Of a stretch of DNA of 6,545 nt, positions 5,066 to 6,545 are shown piece after piece. The stretch covers positions 1 through 6,545 of the forward strand of contig CALFEM010000008.1 of NCBI GenBank assembly GCA_937950105.1, written 5' to 3'. Each line of letters starts with the position of its first letter. Within the stretch, counting starts at the first letter, position 1. Both the position numbers and the translations under genes were made by a program. A model generated the notes under the pieces. That model saw only the letters and a program-made list of their open reading frames with translations. It was not told the DNA's origin and did not search any database. Source of the stretch: an uncultured Alphaproteobacteria bacterium (GTDB lineage Bacteria; Pseudomonadota; Alphaproteobacteria; Rhizobiales; Hyphomicrobiaceae).

Positions 5066-6545
5066 TCAGCGCCCCAGCCCTTCGCGGGCTTCTTCGGCGG
5101 TGTCGTAGAGGTGCACCGGCAGCCCCTTGTCGGCGAGCGCGGCGCTGAGCTTCATGCGCAGGAAGCCGGATGAGCCGTAGCGCGTCACGTCGAGGTAATA
5201 GGATTCCATCAGCTTCTGCACCATGGCCGAGTAGCTGTCGAACACCTCCGGCGCGATCGTCGCGCCAGAGTAGTTGATGATGGCGTAGACCTTGCGGCCG
5301 AGCGGCTTGACGATCTGCTCGACCGCGCGGCGGATGTCGCGCACGTCGCGCTCGGTCTTCACCTCGATGCGTTCGAAATCGACGAACAGCATGTTGAGCT
5401 TGGGATCGTAGCTGAGGCGGCTCGACAACGGCTGGCGCAGCAGGCGGTCACGCAGCCCCATCGCCTCCGGTTCGAAGATCGACTCATCCATCATCTCCGG
5501 ATCGTCGACGATCGGCTTGAAGTCCATCAGCGCGAGAATGTCGCGGTCGATGTCGATGCCGGGCGCCACCTCGATCAGCTCGAGGCCGTCGGGACGCAGC
5601 TTGAACACGCACCGCTCCGTCACGTACAGCACCGGCTGGCCGCGCTTCGCCGCATAGGAGCCCGAGAACGTGCGGTGCTCGACCTGACGCACGAACTTCT
5701 TCGACTTGCCTTCCTTGCGGATGACGAGGCGGCCGTCGTCGAGTGCCACGTCGAGCCCGCCCGCCGTGAACGTGCCGACGAACACAACCGACTTGGCGTT
5801 CTGCGAAATGTTGATGAAGCCGCCGGCGCCAGCGAGGCGCGGCCCGAACTTCGAGACGTTGAGATTACCCTCGGCGTCAGCTTCGGCGAGGCCGAGCACG
5901 GCGATATCGAGACCGCCACCGTCGTAGAAATCGAACTGATACGGCTGGTCGACGATCGCCTGCGTGTTGGTGGCGGCGCCGAAGTTGAGTCCCGACGCCG
6001 GCACGCCACCGATGACGCCCGGCTCCGCCGTCAGCGTCAGCAGGTCGATGACACGCTCCTCCGCCGCGACACCGGCGACGCCCTCGGGCATGCCGATGCC
6101 GAGGTTCACCACCGCGTTGGGGCGCAGCTCCATCGCCGCGCGCCGCGCGATGATCTTGCGCTCGCTCATCTCCATCGGCGCAATCGAGGTCATGGGCACG
6201 CGCACCTCGCCGGAGAAGGCCGGCGAATAGGCGCACGCGAAGGTCTGCATGTGATGCTCGGGCTTCTCCGCCACCACCACGCAATCGACGAGGATGCCGG
6301 GGATCTTGACGTTGCGCGGGTTGAGGCTGCCGCGCTCGGCGATGCGCTCCACCTGCACGATGGTGATGCCGCCAGAGTTCTTCGCCGCCATGGCGATGGA
6401 CAACGCTTCGAGCGTCAGCGCCTCGCGCTCCATGGTGATGTTGCCGTCGGGATCGGCGGTAGTGCCGCGCACGATGGCGACGTCGATCGGGAAGGTGCGG
6501 TAGAACAGGAACTCCTCGCCGTCGATGTCGATCAGCTTGACGAGG
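5066..6545 (-). CDS. Propionate/acetate CoA-transferase-type enzyme (5'-partial) with extra C-terminal domain
   Basis: Family I CoA transferases move CoA between short-chain acyl-CoAs and free acids such as acetate, propionate or 3-ketoacids, via a glutamyl-CoA thioester. The frame is open from the window end to the TGA at 5066-5068, giving 492 visible residues. Segments [15 protein letters not shown] and [17 protein letters not shown] (encoded near 6425-6544) match the YdiF/Pct subgroup, in which both CoA-transferase halves are one chain. An in-frame GTG at 6470-6472 is internal. The catalytic Glu is in TAEPGVIGG, encoded at 6023-6025, and GLNFGAATN follows. In Pct-type enzymes this Glu lies near residue 324, so about 150 N-terminal residues probably lie outside the window. 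The usual chain ends near the segment [12 protein letters not shown] (ending at about 5453); here about 128 more residues follow. The physiological substrate cannot be read from the sequence. Confidence 0.9.
   Translation of the reverse strand, partial: LVKLIDIDGEEFLFYRTFPIDVAIVRGTTADPDGNITMEREALTLEALSIAMAAKNSGGITIVQVERIAERGSLNPRNVKIPGILVDCVVVAEKPEHHMQTFACAYSPAFSGEVRVPMTSIAPMEMSERKIIARRAAMELRPNAVVNLGIGMPEGVAGVAAEERVIDLLTLTAEPGVIGGVPASGLNFGAATNTQAIVDQPYQFDFYDGGGLDIAVLGLAEADAEGNLNVSKFGPRLAGAGGFINISQNAKSVVFVGTFTAGGLDVALDDGRLVIRKEGKSKKFVRQVEHRTFSGSYAAKRGQPVLYVTERCVFKLRPDGLELIEVAPGIDIDRDILALMDFKPIVDDPEMMDESIFEPEAMGLRDRLLRQPLSSRLSYDPKLNMLFVDFERIEVKTERDVRDIRRAVEQIVKPLGRKVYAIINYSGATIAPEVFDSYSAMVQKLMESYYLDVTRYGSSGFLRMKLSAALADKGLPVHLYDTAEEAREGLGR
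5069..5452 (-). other. Fused C-terminal domain of the CoA transferase
   Basis: This part encodes about 128 residues beyond the normal end of Pct/YdiF-type enzymes. It contains a strand [12 protein letters not shown], a helix [14 protein letters not shown], a strand [10 protein letters not shown], a helix [14 protein letters not shown], a strand TRYGSSGF, a helix [11 protein letters not shown] and a final strand and helix [14 protein letters not shown]. This alternating beta/alpha order, ending in a DTAEEA motif, looks like a STAS/SpoIIAA-type fold. That is inference from the pattern, not a recognised family match. The frame and codon style are continuous with the catalytic part, so it is a genuine fusion within one gene rather than a readthrough artefact. 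Confidence 0.6.

Noticed and set aside
3720..5108. 462-codon + strand frame overlapping the CapA-like gene
   Set aside because: It is frame-shifted from the CapA-like gene with an extremely Arg-rich product; all family motifs are in the other frame.

Overview
The window is GC-rich chromosomal DNA (about 65-70% G+C by eye over most of its length). Its gene content and protein style point to an alphaproteobacterium, most likely of the Hyphomicrobiales (Rhizobiales), near the Bradyrhizobium/Rhodopseudomonas/Xanthobacteraceae branch. This placement rests on recalled family resemblance: the PrmA N-terminal half, the MFQSF start of the long aminopeptidase P, and the domain-extended CoA transferase. 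No search was run. I see no rRNA, tRNA, CRISPR array, insertion sequence or integrase.

Layout. (1) Bases 1-862 hold the 3' part of prmA, the ribosomal protein L11 methyltransferase, on the + strand, cut by the window start. (2) Bases 863-978 are a convergent gap with two good inverted repeats that look like terminators. (3) Bases 979-1218 on the - strand encode a 79-residue uncharacterised protein. (4) Bases 1219-1466 are a divergent gap with no recognisable promoter. (5) Bases 1467-3281 on the + strand encode a full-length three-domain Xaa-Pro aminopeptidase with every metal ligand present. (6) Bases 3307-3594 on the - strand encode a 95-residue orphan Cas2-like/SinR-family protein, in a patch of visibly lower G+C (about 54% over 3301-3660). 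(7) Bases 3595-3756 are a divergent gap holding an inverted repeat and a perfect DnaA-box nonamer. (8) Bases 3757-5034 on the + strand encode an exported CapA-type (PGA_cap family) protein of the metallophosphatase fold. (9) Bases 5066-6545 on the - strand hold most of a propionate/acetate CoA-transferase, cut at its 5' end by the window edge, with an extra C-terminal domain of about 128 residues.

No two neighbouring genes share a strand, so each is probably its own transcription unit or the end of one; the window is not an operon. The genes are mostly housekeeping: ribosomal protein methylation, proline-peptide turnover, an envelope protein, and short-chain acyl-CoA metabolism. I find no convincing new multi-gene system. 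The points most worth a second look are the orphan Cas2-like gene in its low-GC patch and the C-terminal domain fused to the CoA transferase.
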